From Falsiroseomonas sp044341625 (GTDB lineage Bacteria; Pseudomonadota; Alphaproteobacteria; Acetobacterales; Acetobacteraceae), in assembly GCA_044341625.1 (NCBI GenBank), contig JBIIRI010000001.1, positions 30,303 through 94,302 of the forward strand: 64,000 nt of DNA. Direction: 5' to 3'. Position numbers and translations under genes: made by a program. The notes under the pieces were generated by a model. It saw only the letters and a program-made list of their open reading frames with translations, made no database searches and had not been told where the DNA came from. Below are positions 8,884 through 17,311 of this stretch, piece after piece (position 1 is the stretch's first letter; every line of letters starts with the position of its first letter).

Positions 8884-9882
8884 ATGACCTCGACCAGCCC
8901 CAAGCGGCGCCGCGGCGCCGCCATTTTCGCGGCCTTCGCCGTCGTGGCGCTGGCCATCGCGCCCGCGATCGCCGAGGCGAAGCCGGGCGGCAACACCTCC
9001 TCGGGCAGCCGCGGCAGCCGGACCCAGTCCGCGCCCCCCTCGACGCAGACCGCGCCGGGCTCCGCGCAGCAGTTCCAGCGCACCGAGACCGCGCCCGCCC
9101 GCCCGGCCACGCCGGGTGTCGCGCAGCCCACCCCCGCGGCCCGGCCGGCCGGGGCGACGGGTGGCTTCCTCAGCCGCAATCCGATGATGGCGGGGCTGAT
9201 GGGCGGCCTGCTCGGCGCCGGCCTGTTCGGCCTGCTGTCCGGCAGCGGCCTGTTCGGCGGCATGGCCGGCTTCATGGGCTTCCTCGGCCTGATGCTGCAG
9301 ATCGCGCTGATCGCCGGCTTGGTCTTCCTGGTGATGCGCCTGGTGCGCGGTCGCCGTCCTGCCCTGGCCGGCATGCCGAACGCCCATGCGCGTGAGGCGC
9401 AAGGCATGGGCCCCCGGGATGGCATGATGGGCGGCATGGGCGGCGCCATGGGCGGCGCGGCGGCGGTCTCCAGCCAGCCGCTCGAGATCGCCGGCGCTGA
9501 TTTCGAGGCCTTCGGCCAGCGCCTGGTCGATATCAACGCCGCCTGGTCGCGCCAGGATCTCGCCACGCTCCGCCGCCTCTCGACGCCGGAGATGGAGCGC
9601 TACTTCGCGCAGGACCTGTCCGATCTGCAGGCCCGCGGCTGGACCAATGTGACGCGCGATGTCCAGCTCGAAGCCGGCGACCTGTCGGAGGCCTGGACCG
9701 AGAATGGCCAGGACTACGCCACTGTTGCGATGCGCTTCTCGCTGGTGGATGTGACCACCGACGCCACGGGTAAGGTGGTGGAGGGCCACCCGACGGAACG
9801 GCAGACCTCGACCGAGATGTGGACCTTCACCCGCCGCCCCGGCGCGCAATGGGTGCTCTCAGCGATCCAGCAGACCGGCTGA
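8884..9882 (+). CDS. Tim44-like domain membrane protein
   Basis: 332 residues. The N-terminus has a signal sequence (cleavage near IAEAKPGG), then a Ser/Pro/Thr-rich linker. A glycine-rich hydrophobic block, about residues 95-160, forms one or two membrane segments. A Met/Gly-rich stretch follows, then a C-terminal Tim44-like domain (about 200-332) ending in WTFTRRPGAQWVLSAIQQT. Bacterial relatives such as TimA are membrane-attached and poorly understood. ATG 8884 is chosen over ATG 8857 and TTG 8848 because a GGAG lies about 11 bases before it. A strong terminator follows. Confidence 0.75.
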   Translation: MTSTSPKRRRGAAIFAAFAVVALAIAPAIAEAKPGGNTSSGSRGSRTQSAPPSTQTAPGSAQQFQRTETAPARPATPGVAQPTPAARPAGATGGFLSRNPMMAGLMGGLLGAGLFGLLSGSGLFGGMAGFMGFLGLMLQIALIAGLVFLVMRLVRGRRPALAGMPNAHAREAQGMGPRDGMMGGMGGAMGGAAAVSSQPLEIAGADFEAFGQRLVDINAAWSRQDLATLRRLSTPEMERYFAQDLSDLQARGWTNVTRDVQLEAGDLSEAWTENGQDYATVAMRFSLVDVTTDATGKVVEGHPTERQTSTEMWTFTRRPGAQWVLSAIQQTG

Positions 9883-9920
9883 TCCCGCCGGTCGGGATCG
9901 CCCGGGTCGGGACCATAAGA

Positions 9921-9945
9921 CGGGGGGCTTCGGCCCCCCGTTTTT
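9921..9945 (+). terminator. Rho-independent terminator of the Tim44-like gene
   Basis: CGGGGGGC pairs with GCCCCCCG around a TTCG loop, followed by TTTTT at 9941-9945. It starts 38 bases after the stop codon and separates this gene from the convergent hydrolase gene that ends at 9949. Confidence 0.9.
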
Positions 9946-9948
9946 ATT

Positions 9949-10944
9949 TCAGCCCTCGAACATCGCCGCGACATCGGCCTGCGGGGCCCAGCGCGGGGCG
10001 TTGTCCTTGTCCACCAGCACCGCGCGCACGCCCTCGGCGAAGTCGGGATGGCGCGTCACACGCCGCGTCAGCGCGAGTTCCATCGCGAGGCACCCCCGCA
10101 AATCCATCGTCGCGCCGCGCCGTAGCAGCTCGAAGGTCACGGCGAGGCTGGTGGGCGACATGCGGGCCAGCGTCGCCAGCTGCGCCGCCGCCCAGTCCGT
10201 GCCCTCGGCCGCCAGCGCGGCGCGGATCGCCTCGAGAGACCCCTGGCCGAAGCAGCGATCGATCGCCGCGCGCTGCGCCGCGATGGCACCCGGCGGCACG
10301 GGCCGCGCGTGGCGCGCGACCGCCGCCGGATCGCCGTCGAGCAGCGCGGCGCGCAGCCCGGCCAGTTCGGCGCGCGGGACGAAATGGGTGGCGAGCCCGG
10401 CCTCCACCGCCTCCGCCCCCTGCAGCCGCGCGCCGGTCAGGGCGAGATACAGGCCGAGCGCCCCGGGCAGCCGCGGCAGCACATAGGATGTGCCGACATC
10501 GGGGAACAGCGCGATCGCCGTCTCCGGCATGGCGAGCAGCGCGTGTTCGGTGACCACGCGGTGGCTGCCATGCACCGACACGCCGATGCCCCCGCCCATG
10601 CAGACGCCGTCGATCAGGCTGATCCAGGGCTTGGGGAAATCGGCGATGGCCTGGTTCACCCCGTATTCGGCGGCGAAGAAGGCCTCGATGCCGGCGGCAT
10701 CGCCCGCCAGCGCCAATTCGCGCATCCGCCGCACATCGCCGCCCGCGCAGAAGGCCCGGCCGCCCGCGCCTTCCAGCAGGACGAGGCGCGCGGCGTGATC
10801 GGCGTGGAACGTCTCGATGGCGGCGGCGAGGCCGGCGATCATGCCCTGGTCCAGCGCGTTCAGCGCGCGGGGGCGGTTCATCAGGATGGTGCCGGCGGCG
10901 GCTTCGCGGCGGGCGATGATGGTGGGTTCGGCGGTGTCCGCCAT
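9949..10944 (-). CDS. Enoyl-CoA hydratase/isomerase family, 3-hydroxyisobutyryl-CoA hydrolase-like
   Basis: 331 residues. The crotonase fold shows as MNRPRALNAL near the start, AFCAGGDVRRM (oxyanion loop) and GVCMGGGIGVSVHGSHRVVTE. Conserved E and D residues sit in MPETAIALFPDVGTSY. That arrangement plus the long C-terminal half (LRRGATMDLRGCLAMELALTRR) is typical of 3-hydroxyisobutyryl-CoA hydrolase of valine catabolism rather than of simple enoyl-CoA hydratases. The start at 10944 gives MADTAEPTIIARR; further upstream the frame is low-complexity. No other valine pathway gene is nearby, so the exact acyl-CoA substrate remains open. Confidence 0.78.
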   Translation of the reverse strand: MADTAEPTIIARREAAAGTILMNRPRALNALDQGMIAGLAAAIETFHADHAARLVLLEGAGGRAFCAGGDVRRMRELALAGDAAGIEAFFAAEYGVNQAIADFPKPWISLIDGVCMGGGIGVSVHGSHRVVTEHALLAMPETAIALFPDVGTSYVLPRLPGALGLYLALTGARLQGAEAVEAGLATHFVPRAELAGLRAALLDGDPAAVARHARPVPPGAIAAQRAAIDRCFGQGSLEAIRAALAAEGTDWAAAQLATLARMSPTSLAVTFELLRRGATMDLRGCLAMELALTRRVTRHPDFAEGVRAVLVDKDNAPRWAPQADVAAMFEG

Positions 10945-11069
10945 GGCGCGCTCCCTCGGCTGCCGGCGGCGGCGGGGCATGGCGTGCCAGGGCGCGCGCC
11001 CCCGCCCGGCGGCGGTCAGGGCAGTAGAGGCTTCGACCTGCCAGGGCAACGGTATCTGGCAACGGTCGC

Positions 11070-11504
11070 TCAGCGCCGCGCGATCAGGCCCAGCACCAGG
11101 GCGGTCAGGGCGGCGCCGAGCAGGCCCTTCTTCAGGCTGCGCCCTTGCAGCACGGGGGCGAGCACCAGCGCCCGGGCCGCGCCATCGCCGATCTGCCGCA
11201 CCGCCTGCTGCCGCACCGCGCGCGCTTCCATCGCCACGCGGTCATGGCCGGCGCGGCGCGCCGCGAGCGCCAGCACCAGCACCACGACGAGATCCGCGCC
11301 CGCGAGGATCAGCGCCGCCCGCGCGGTCCCCCATGCCGGCGCCAGCGCCGCGAAGCCCGCCAGGTGCAGCATGCCGAGCAGCAGCAGCAGGAAGATCACG
11401 GCCGCGACGGCCAGCGCGGCCTGGATACCGCGCGCGCGCGCCTGCCGGCGCAGATGCAGCCCTTCCGCCTCCAGCGCGGCGCGAGCCAGGTCGAACAGCC
11501 GCAT
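11070..11504 (-). CDS. YqjE-like (holin-superfamily) inner-membrane protein
   Basis: 144 residues. A short amphipathic N-terminus is followed by two adjacent membrane segments (about 28-56 and 60-82), a charged segment with basic residues, and a final hydrophobic helix ending in ARR. This matches the putative Actinobacteriophage holin/YqjE-like family, whose members are usually encoded with ElaB/YqjD-type proteins, as here. The function is not established. It begins 12 bases after the stop of the upstream gene, so the two form an operon. Confidence 0.6.
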   Translation of the reverse strand: MRLFDLARAALEAEGLHLRRQARARGIQAALAVAAVIFLLLLLGMLHLAGFAALAPAWGTARAALILAGADLVVVLVLALAARRAGHDRVAMEARAVRQQAVRQIGDGAARALVLAPVLQGRSLKKGLLGAALTALVLGLIARR

Positions 11505-11516
11505 CGGCGCGGGCGG

Positions 11517-11855
11517 TCAGCGGTGGTGCCGGTCGCTGCCGACCACATAGGTCGTCCCGCCCCCCATCAGCCGCCCAATCAACCATCCGCCGAGCGCCGC
11601 CGCCCCGATCGCCAGCAGCGGCCTGTCCCGCACAGTGGCCGACAGCGCGCCGGCATTCTCCTCCACCGCGTGGCGGGCGCGGCGGGCGTAATCCTCCGCC
11701 GTCTGCGCCGCGGAGCCGAGCGCGGGCGTCACGCGGTCCTGCATCAGCCGCTCCACTTGGGCGCGCAGGCGTGCGAGTTCGGCACGCGCATCCTCCTGCA
11801 GCCTTGTGCCGGAGGTGGCGATCTCCTCGCGCATCTCGTTCATGGGCTGCGACAT
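11517..11855 (-). CDS. ElaB/YqjD-like (DUF883) membrane-anchored protein
   Basis: 112 residues. The N-terminal 75 residues are helical and rich in E, R and Q (probable coiled coil). A C-terminal helix RDRPLLAIGAAALGGWLIG inserts in the membrane, followed by a short tail. The R-x-R-P-L motif before a glycine-zipper helix is characteristic of DUF883 proteins, which in E. coli tie ribosomes to the inner membrane in stationary phase. It is first in a two-gene operon with the YqjE-like gene. A third gene of the E. coli set (yqjK) was not seen. Confidence 0.68.
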   Translation of the reverse strand: MSQPMNEMREEIATSGTRLQEDARAELARLRAQVERLMQDRVTPALGSAAQTAEDYARRARHAVEENAGALSATVRDRPLLAIGAAALGGWLIGRLMGGGTTYVVGSDRHHR

Positions 11856-12052
11856 CGCCGGGTCCTTTTCGTTCCGGAGAGAATCCTACGCTGCGAACGT
11901 GCGGGGTCTGGCCGGGTTCCAGCGGAAAGCGTTCTGGCCATGGGCCCCGCGCCGTTGCGCCTGCCGCCGCGCAGGGCCGCGCATCCAGGCGTTCACCCTC
12001 CGCCGCGATCTGCTCTACCCTGCCGCGTCGGGATTTTCGGGAGGGCGGATCG

Positions 12053-13096
12053 ATGCGGCGCAGGAGCTGGCTTGGGGCCGCGCTGGGCGCGGCCTGCGTT
12101 CCGGCCGGCCTGCGCGCGCAGACGCGCGACCTGACGGTCGTGTCCTGGGGCGGCGCGTATCAGGACGCGCAGCGCGCGACCTTCTTCCGCCCCTGGTCCG
12201 CCGCGCGCGGCCAGCGCCTGCTGGAGGAAACCTGGGATGGCGGCATCGATGTGCTGCGCCAGCGCATCCGCTCCGGCACCAACACCTGGGACCTGGTGCA
12301 GGTGGAGGGCGAGGAATTGCTGCTCGGCTGCGCCGAGGGGCTGTTCGAACCGCTGGACGCGGAGGCGATCGGCGGGCGCGACGCCTATGTGCCGGGCGCG
12401 GTGACGCAATGCGGCGTCGGCGCGATCACCTATGCCTTCGTGCTGGCCTGGGATCGCGACAAGCGGCGGGAGCCGCCGCGCGGCTGGGCCGATCTGTTCG
12501 ATACGGCGCGCATCCCCGGCCGCCGCGCACTGCGGCGCGGGCCGAAGGCGACGCTCGAGATCGCGTTGCTGGCGGATGGCGTGGCGCCGGCCGATGTGTA
12601 TCGCGAACTCGGCACGCCGGCCGGTGTGGATCGCGCCTTCGCACGGCTTGATGCGCTGCGCGGCGCGATCGCCTGGTGGGAACGGGGTTCCCAGCCGGTG
12701 CAATGGCTCGCCTCCGGAGAAGTGGCGCTGGCGGCGACCTACAATGGCCGCGTCGCGGCGGCGAATGCCCAGGATGGCCGCGATCTCGGCGTGGTGTGGC
12801 ACCAGCACCTGGTGGCGATGGATCACTGGGCGATCATGCGCGGCAGCCCAAACACCGCACGCGCGCTGGATTTCCTGCGCTTCGCCGGCCAGCCCGATGT
12901 ACAGGCGGGGCTGCCGCCGCGAATCCCCTATGGCGTCACCGCGCGCGGCGCCGATGAACGCCTACCGCGCGAGGTACTGCCGCTACTACCCACCACGCCC
13001 GCCAATGCCGCCGGCGCGCTGCGGATCGATGACCGATTCTGGGTGGAGAATATCGACCTTCTCGGCCGGCGCTTCGAATCCTGGTTAGGGGGCTGA
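12053..13096 (+). CDS. PotD-type ABC transporter substrate-binding protein
   Basis: 347 residues. The signal peptide is MRRRSWLGAALGAACVPAGLRAQ, with an RRRS twin-arginine-like start. The mature protein opens LTVVSWGGAYQDAQRATFF, the standard beginning of spermidine/putrescine-type (family 1) periplasmic binding proteins, and has the WDLVQVEGEELL and VALAATYNGR segments of that family. It would bind a polyamine or related small cation and deliver it to a membrane ABC complex. No permease or ATPase gene lies beside it. The start is supported by GGGAGGG a few bases upstream. Confidence 0.8.
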   Translation: MRRRSWLGAALGAACVPAGLRAQTRDLTVVSWGGAYQDAQRATFFRPWSAARGQRLLEETWDGGIDVLRQRIRSGTNTWDLVQVEGEELLLGCAEGLFEPLDAEAIGGRDAYVPGAVTQCGVGAITYAFVLAWDRDKRREPPRGWADLFDTARIPGRRALRRGPKATLEIALLADGVAPADVYRELGTPAGVDRAFARLDALRGAIAWWERGSQPVQWLASGEVALAATYNGRVAAANAQDGRDLGVVWHQHLVAMDHWAIMRGSPNTARALDFLRFAGQPDVQAGLPPRIPYGVTARGADERLPREVLPLLPTTPANAAGALRIDDRFWVENIDLLGRRFESWLGG

Positions 13097-13168
13097 AAGA
13101 CCCTTTCCTGACGGCCAAGGACACGCCAAGTGCCGGGTCTGGAAATCGTTCCAGAAGGACACCGACGC

Positions 13169-13924
13169 ATGACGCTCCTGCATCGCCGCGCCGCCCTGGG
13201 GGCAGCCGCCGCCCTGGCCACCCTCTGGGCCGCGCCGCGCGCTCCGCTGGCCCAAGGCACCACGCCTGGCGTCGCACCTGGCGTGGTGCCCCCGGCCGGT
13301 CCGCACCGGCTGCCCGACCTGCCCTACGCCTTCGATGCGAATGAGGCGGCGGTGGATGCGCGCACCATGGAACTGCATTGGCGCTTCCACCACGGCGCCC
13401 AGGTCGCCAACCTGAACAACGCGATCCGCGAGCACACGGCGCTGCACGACATGCCGCTCGACCGGCTGCTGATGAATCTCGGCCAGGTGCCGGAAGGCGT
13501 CCGGACGGCGGTCCGCAACAATGGCGGCGGGCATGCCAACCACAGCATGTTCTGGCTGGTGATGGGCGGCCGCGGCGGCGAGCCGGGCGGCGAGCTGGCC
13601 CAGGCCATCGCGCAGGATTTCGGCGACTTCGCGACCTTCCGCACACGCTTCAACGCCGCGGCGAATGGCGTGTTCGGATCCGGCTGGGCCTTCGTCACGG
13701 TAAACCAGTCCGGGCGCCTCGCCATCGTCACGCGGCCCGGGCAGGACAATCCGCTGATGGACGGGCAGCGCGTGCTGCTCGGCAACGATGTCTGGGAACA
13801 CGCGTATTACCTGCGCTATCAGAACCGCCGCGCCGAATACACGGCGAATTGGTGGAACGTGCTGGACTGGGCCCGCATCGCGGAGCGCTACGCGGCGGCC
13901 AAGGCCGGCACGCTCGGCGTCTGA
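13169..13924 (+). CDS. sodA: Exported superoxide dismutase, Fe/Mn family (Mn-type residues)
   Basis: 251 residues. Unlike ordinary cytoplasmic enzymes it begins with a signal sequence carrying paired arginines (MTLLHRRAALGAAAALATLW), probably Tat- or Sec-exported. The metal ligands are visible: His in MELHWRFHH, His in GGGHANHSMFW, and Asp and His in NDVWEHAYY. The GGGHANHS sequence and the Gln-Asp pair in RPGQDNPLM fit manganese enzymes rather than iron enzymes. It removes superoxide in the periplasm or at the cell surface. AGAAGGA precedes the start at 13169. A GTG/ATG-free upstream frame makes other starts unlikely. Confidence 0.88.
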   Translation: MTLLHRRAALGAAAALATLWAAPRAPLAQGTTPGVAPGVVPPAGPHRLPDLPYAFDANEAAVDARTMELHWRFHHGAQVANLNNAIREHTALHDMPLDRLLMNLGQVPEGVRTAVRNNGGGHANHSMFWLVMGGRGGEPGGELAQAIAQDFGDFATFRTRFNAAANGVFGSGWAFVTVNQSGRLAIVTRPGQDNPLMDGQRVLLGNDVWEHAYYLRYQNRRAEYTANWWNVLDWARIAERYAAAKAGTLGV

Positions 13925-14132
13925 TCCGCCATGCGGATCGCCCGGTGGGCTCTTCGCCTGCCCGCCGGGCCTGTTCGATCCTGGCCCCGGATTGGAAGAC
14001 CATCACCCGGACCGGGTCGGCGCTCGGCGCGCCGCGATCCCATGCATGGCGGGCAAGGCGCAGCTGTGGGACACCTATGCCCGCGTCGCCCTGCAGCGCG
14101 ACGCGCAAGCCGAATGTGATGGAGACGCTGGC

Positions 14133-14948
14133 ATGAGCTTCGCCCCCCCTGCCCGCCGCGCGGGCGTCATCGCGCGCCCGGATTGCCGCATCGCCTATGA
14201 GGTCACGGGCGAAGGCCCGGCCATCGTCTTCGCGCATGGGCTCGGCGGCAACCTGATGTCGTGGTGGCAGCAGGTGGCGTATTTCGCCACGCGCTACACC
14301 TGTGTCGCCTTTTCCCATCGCGGCTTCTTCCCCTCCACCGCGCCGGCAGGCGGTGTCGATCCGCGCGAATATGCGGGCGATGTCGCGGCGCTGGTGGATG
14401 AGCTCGGCCTTGGGGACATCCGCTTCGTCGGGCAGTCCATGGGGGGCTGGACGGGCGTTGAATATGCGCTGTCGCGGCCGGGCCGGGTGAAGGCGCTGGT
14501 GCTGGCCGGCACCACCGGCACGCTCGACCCGACGCAATTGCCGGGCGCGGCCCCGGCACCGGACCACGCGGCGGCGCGCGCGGATCTCATCGCACGCGGC
14601 ATCAACCCGGCGGCGGGCGCGCGGATGGCGGAAGAACAGCCGGCGCTGCACCACCTGTATAACCACATCTCCAATCTCAATGCGGGGCTGGACCGGGAAG
14701 CGGTGCGGAAGGGCATCCACGCCATGCGCAACCGTCCGCCCGCCAGCTTCGCCGCTGCACGCTGCCCGGTGCTGTTCGTGCCGGGGGCGGAGGATGTGGT
14801 GCTGCATGTCCCCGGCGCCGCGATGGCCGCCGCGATCCCCGGCGCGCGCTGCGCAACCCTCGCCCGCGCCGGGCATAGCGGCCATTTCGAACGCGCGGCC
14901 GCCTTCAACGCGCTGGCAGAGGCCTTCTTCGAGGAAGTCGGGGCGTAG
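14133..14948 (+). CDS. Alpha/beta hydrolase
   Basis: 271 residues, no signal peptide. The classic alpha/beta hydrolase landmarks are visible: FAHGLGGNLMSWW (oxyanion loop), the nucleophile elbow GQSMGG at about 105-110, PGAEDVV (acid region) and GHSGHFE (catalytic His). It resembles the 3-oxoadipate enol-lactonase/esterase group, but no aromatic catabolism gene is adjacent. The 208 bases between the dismutase gene and this ATG are open in frame yet look non-coding, so ATG 14133 is preferred. A long hairpin follows the stop. Confidence 0.78.
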   Translation: MSFAPPARRAGVIARPDCRIAYEVTGEGPAIVFAHGLGGNLMSWWQQVAYFATRYTCVAFSHRGFFPSTAPAGGVDPREYAGDVAALVDELGLGDIRFVGQSMGGWTGVEYALSRPGRVKALVLAGTTGTLDPTQLPGAAPAPDHAAARADLIARGINPAAGARMAEEQPALHHLYNHISNLNAGLDREAVRKGIHAMRNRPPASFAAARCPVLFVPGAEDVVLHVPGAAMAAAIPGARCATLARAGHSGHFERAAAFNALAEAFFEEVGA

Positions 14949-14954
14949 GACGTT

Positions 14955-14987
14955 CCCCCACAAAGCCGCGGTTCGGCTTTGTGGGGG
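14955..14987. terminator. Long perfect hairpin between convergent genes
   Basis: CCCCCACAAAGCCG pairs perfectly over 14 bp with CGGCTTTGTGGGGG across a five-base loop. It lies six bases past the hydrolase stop and 40 bases before the end of the convergent Bug-receptor gene. It lacks a T-run on either side, so its role as a bidirectional terminator is inferred. Confidence 0.6.
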
Positions 14988-15027
14988 GCCGTCTTGGTGC
15001 CGATCCCGGGGCGGCGCCGCGGCCCGG

Positions 15028-16011
15028 TCAGCTATCCAGGCGCAAGCCCAGATCGCGGATCAGGGGGCGCCACAGCGCATTCTCTCGCGCGACGAAGGCC
15101 TGGAACTCGGCGGGCGACTGGGGGCGGTATTCGATGTCGAGGTCACGCAGCCGCGGCGCGATGGCATCCGACTGCATGGCGCGCTGCATCTCGGCCCCCA
15201 GCCGGGCGATGACCGGGGCGGGGGTGCCCGCCGGCACGCTCATGCCCTGCCAGCCATAGGCGACCGCATCGTGGCCGAGTTCCTTCGCCGTCGGCACGTT
15301 GGGCGCCAGGCGGGTGCGTGATTCCGTCAGCGCGACAAGGGCGCGCACGCGGCCGTCGCGGATGAAGGGCGTGCCGGTGGCGGTGTCGATCATCACCACA
15401 TCCACATTCCCCGCCAGCAGGTCCTGCATCGCCGCCGGGCCGCCGCGATAGGGCACATGGTCCGCCGCCAGGCCGCTGCGGCGCTTCAGCAACTCCATGG
15501 CCAGGTGATGCGGCGATGCGACCGCCGGCGTGCCATATGTCGGCGCCCGGCTGCGCGAGGCCGCGAGCAGCCCAGCGAAATCCTGCCAGGGGCTGTCCGG
15601 CCGCACCACCACATAGAGCGGGAACAGCCCGATGAAGCCGACACCCGTCAGGTCGCGGTCCGGGTCATAGGGCAGCCGCGCATAGAGCACCGGGTTGTAG
15701 GTCAGGATGCCGTTGTCGACATGCAGCCACGTGTTGCCATCGGCCGGGCTGCGGGCGACCGCTTCAGAGGCCAGCACCGCGCCGCCGCCCGGCCGGTTCT
15801 CCACCACCACATTCTGGCCGAGGCGCGGCGCCATCTGCCCCGCGATCAGCCGCGCGAAGGTGTCGGAAGGGCCGCCCGGCGGATAGCCGACAAGCCAGCG
15901 CATGGGCCGGTCCGGCCAGGCCGCTGCCCCTTGGGCCAAGGCCGCGCCCGGCAGGGCCCCGAGCCCCACGCCCGCCACAGCGCCCCGCAAGATCCCCCGA
16001 CGTGCGATCAT
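15028..16011 (-). CDS. Bug/TctC family tricarboxylate-type periplasmic receptor
   Basis: 327 residues. The N-terminus MIARRGILRGAVAGVGLGALPGAALAQ is a twin-arginine-like signal peptide. The mature protein has WPDRPMRWLVGYPPGG, VVENRPGGG and DLTGVGFIGLFP, which are diagnostic of the Bug receptor family (extra-cytoplasmic partners of TctAB carriers). These proteins bind carboxylates and other small organic molecules. As is common for the family, no tctA or tctB is adjacent. It is divergent from the PuuD-like gene. Ligand unknown. Confidence 0.85.
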   Translation of the reverse strand: MIARRGILRGAVAGVGLGALPGAALAQGAAAWPDRPMRWLVGYPPGGPSDTFARLIAGQMAPRLGQNVVVENRPGGGAVLASEAVARSPADGNTWLHVDNGILTYNPVLYARLPYDPDRDLTGVGFIGLFPLYVVVRPDSPWQDFAGLLAASRSRAPTYGTPAVASPHHLAMELLKRRSGLAADHVPYRGGPAAMQDLLAGNVDVVMIDTATGTPFIRDGRVRALVALTESRTRLAPNVPTAKELGHDAVAYGWQGMSVPAGTPAPVIARLGAEMQRAMQSDAIAPRLRDLDIEYRPQSPAEFQAFVARENALWRPLIRDLGLRLDS

Positions 16012-16144
16012 TCCCGTTTTCCCCCGTCCCTGGCCGCCGCATGTTGCGATGAGCCCGCACGGCGCGCCAGCCATGCCGCCGACGCCGCGCAAACCCCAAT
16101 GCAGTGTCTTGATCCTGCCACATGATCGCATGAGAGTGTCAGGC

Positions 16145-16951
16145 ATGCGCGCATTGGTCGGCATTTCCTGCTGCAACAAGGCCTTCGGGCTGTTCGCCAC
16201 GCCGAACCACGCGGCGTCCGACAGCTACGTTCGCGTCACGCTCGGCCCGGTGGGCGGCGTGCCCGTGCTGCTGCCCGCGGCCGGCGCTGAACTGGCGGCG
16301 GACATCCTGCCCCGACTTGATGGGCTGATCCTCACCGGCAGCCGGTCCAATGTGCATCCCGGCCATTATGACGGCCCCGCCCATGCCGAAGGCACGCCTG
16401 AAGACCCGCAGCGCGACGCGACGACCCTGCCGCTGATTCGCGCCGCCATCGCGGCGGGGCTGCCGGTTCTGGCGATCTGCCGGGGGTTCCAGGAACTGAA
16501 CGTCGCCCTTGGCGGCTCGCTGGACCAGCGTATCCAGGACCTGCCGGGCCGAATGGACCACTCGACGCCGAGCGACCAGAAGCTGCCGAAGGTGCGGATC
16601 GGCAAGGCGCATGCGGTGCGTGTCGCGCCCGATGGCGTGCTGGCCCGCATCTGGGGCGCCGCCGCGCTGCCCTGGCGGGCCGAGGCGGTGGCGGTGAACT
16701 CCCTCCACAACCAGGGCATCCAGAACCTGGCCCCGCGACTGGTGGCGGAGGCCTGGGCGCCCGACGGCACGATCGAGGCCGTGCGCGTGCCGGACGCGCC
16801 GGGCTTCGTGCTCGGCGTGCAATGGCACCCCGAATATGACTGGGAAACCGACCCGCTGAGCCGCGCCCTGTTCGAGGCCTTCGGGATCGCGGCGGCGGAA
16901 TGGTCCGCGCGCCGCCACGGCGCGCCATCCCCGCGACTTGTCGCGGCGTGA
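16145..16951 (+). CDS. Class I glutamine amidotransferase-like gamma-glutamyl hydrolase (PuuD-like)
   Basis: 268 residues. It has the nucleophile elbow AICRGFQELN with Cys112 and the triad His228 and Glu230 in VQWHPE. LTGSRSNVHPGHY and NSLHNQGI are typical of the peptidase C26 group, including gamma-glutamyl-gamma-aminobutyrate hydrolase of putrescine breakdown. A further ATG lies 15 bases upstream (16130); 16145 is used because MRALVGISCC aligns with family starts. It is not part of a visible puu operon, so the gamma-glutamyl substrate is inferred only from the family. Confidence 0.82.
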   Translation: MRALVGISCCNKAFGLFATPNHAASDSYVRVTLGPVGGVPVLLPAAGAELAADILPRLDGLILTGSRSNVHPGHYDGPAHAEGTPEDPQRDATTLPLIRAAIAAGLPVLAICRGFQELNVALGGSLDQRIQDLPGRMDHSTPSDQKLPKVRIGKAHAVRVAPDGVLARIWGAAALPWRAEAVAVNSLHNQGIQNLAPRLVAEAWAPDGTIEAVRVPDAPGFVLGVQWHPEYDWETDPLSRALFEAFGIAAAEWSARRHGAPSPRLVAA

Positions 16952-17091
16952 GACATTTCGCTCACGGAGAGGCGATTTCTTTCAACTGGCCGCGATCATT
17001 CCGCCAAATCGCGGAATTCATGGCCGCGCACGCATTCGCCTTTTGCATCCGCGACGGCGAACACGCTAAGCTCCACCTTGCCGGCCGACTA

Positions 17092-17190
17092 TAGCCGGTG
17101 AGCGATCCGGTTCCCCTGCCGGCTCGCCCGACCATTCCGATCGGAAAATCAAAAGTAGCGCCCGGTCACCCCCCTGGCCGGGCGTTTTTT
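17092..17190 (+). ncRNA. Candidate small RNA
   Basis: A terminated run of hairpins with no reading frame: AGCCGG pairing with CCGGCT, then the 12-base palindrome TTCCGATCGGAA (17134-17145), then the terminator hairpin. A CTATAG sequence at about 17089-17094 could serve as a -10 element. The terminator is more than 200 bases from the upstream stop codon, which is far for a normal mRNA end. The 5' end is a guess. Confidence 0.35.
17159..17190 (+). terminator. Rho-independent terminator
   Basis: CGCCCGG pairs with CCGGGCG around a C-rich loop and is followed by TTTTTT at 17185-17190. It ends either the candidate small RNA or a long 3' extension of the PuuD-like transcript, and insulates the FAA-hydrolase gene. 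Confidence 0.88.
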
Positions 17191-17311
17191 GTTGCTCGGC
17201 TCTTTTTCGCCCAGCGCAAGACACTGACGAGATGGAAAGTCCCGGTCACGATCTTGCGCGGGCCCATCCACAGGGTATGACAGCAACGCTTCCAGGTTGG
17301 GGAACCAGAAA

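Larger units (their letters stand above)
16952..17311. other. Longest gene-free stretch (360 bases)
   Basis: It holds a small hairpin at the puuD-like stop (GTGAG/CTCAC, 16951-16967), a TTCCGC/GCGGAA hairpin near 17003-17020, a possible small RNA ending in a strong terminator (see separate entries), then about 120 bases leading to the FAA-hydrolase start. It is visibly richer in A and T than the flanking genes. No protein-coding frame with a ribosome site was found. Confidence 0.7.
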
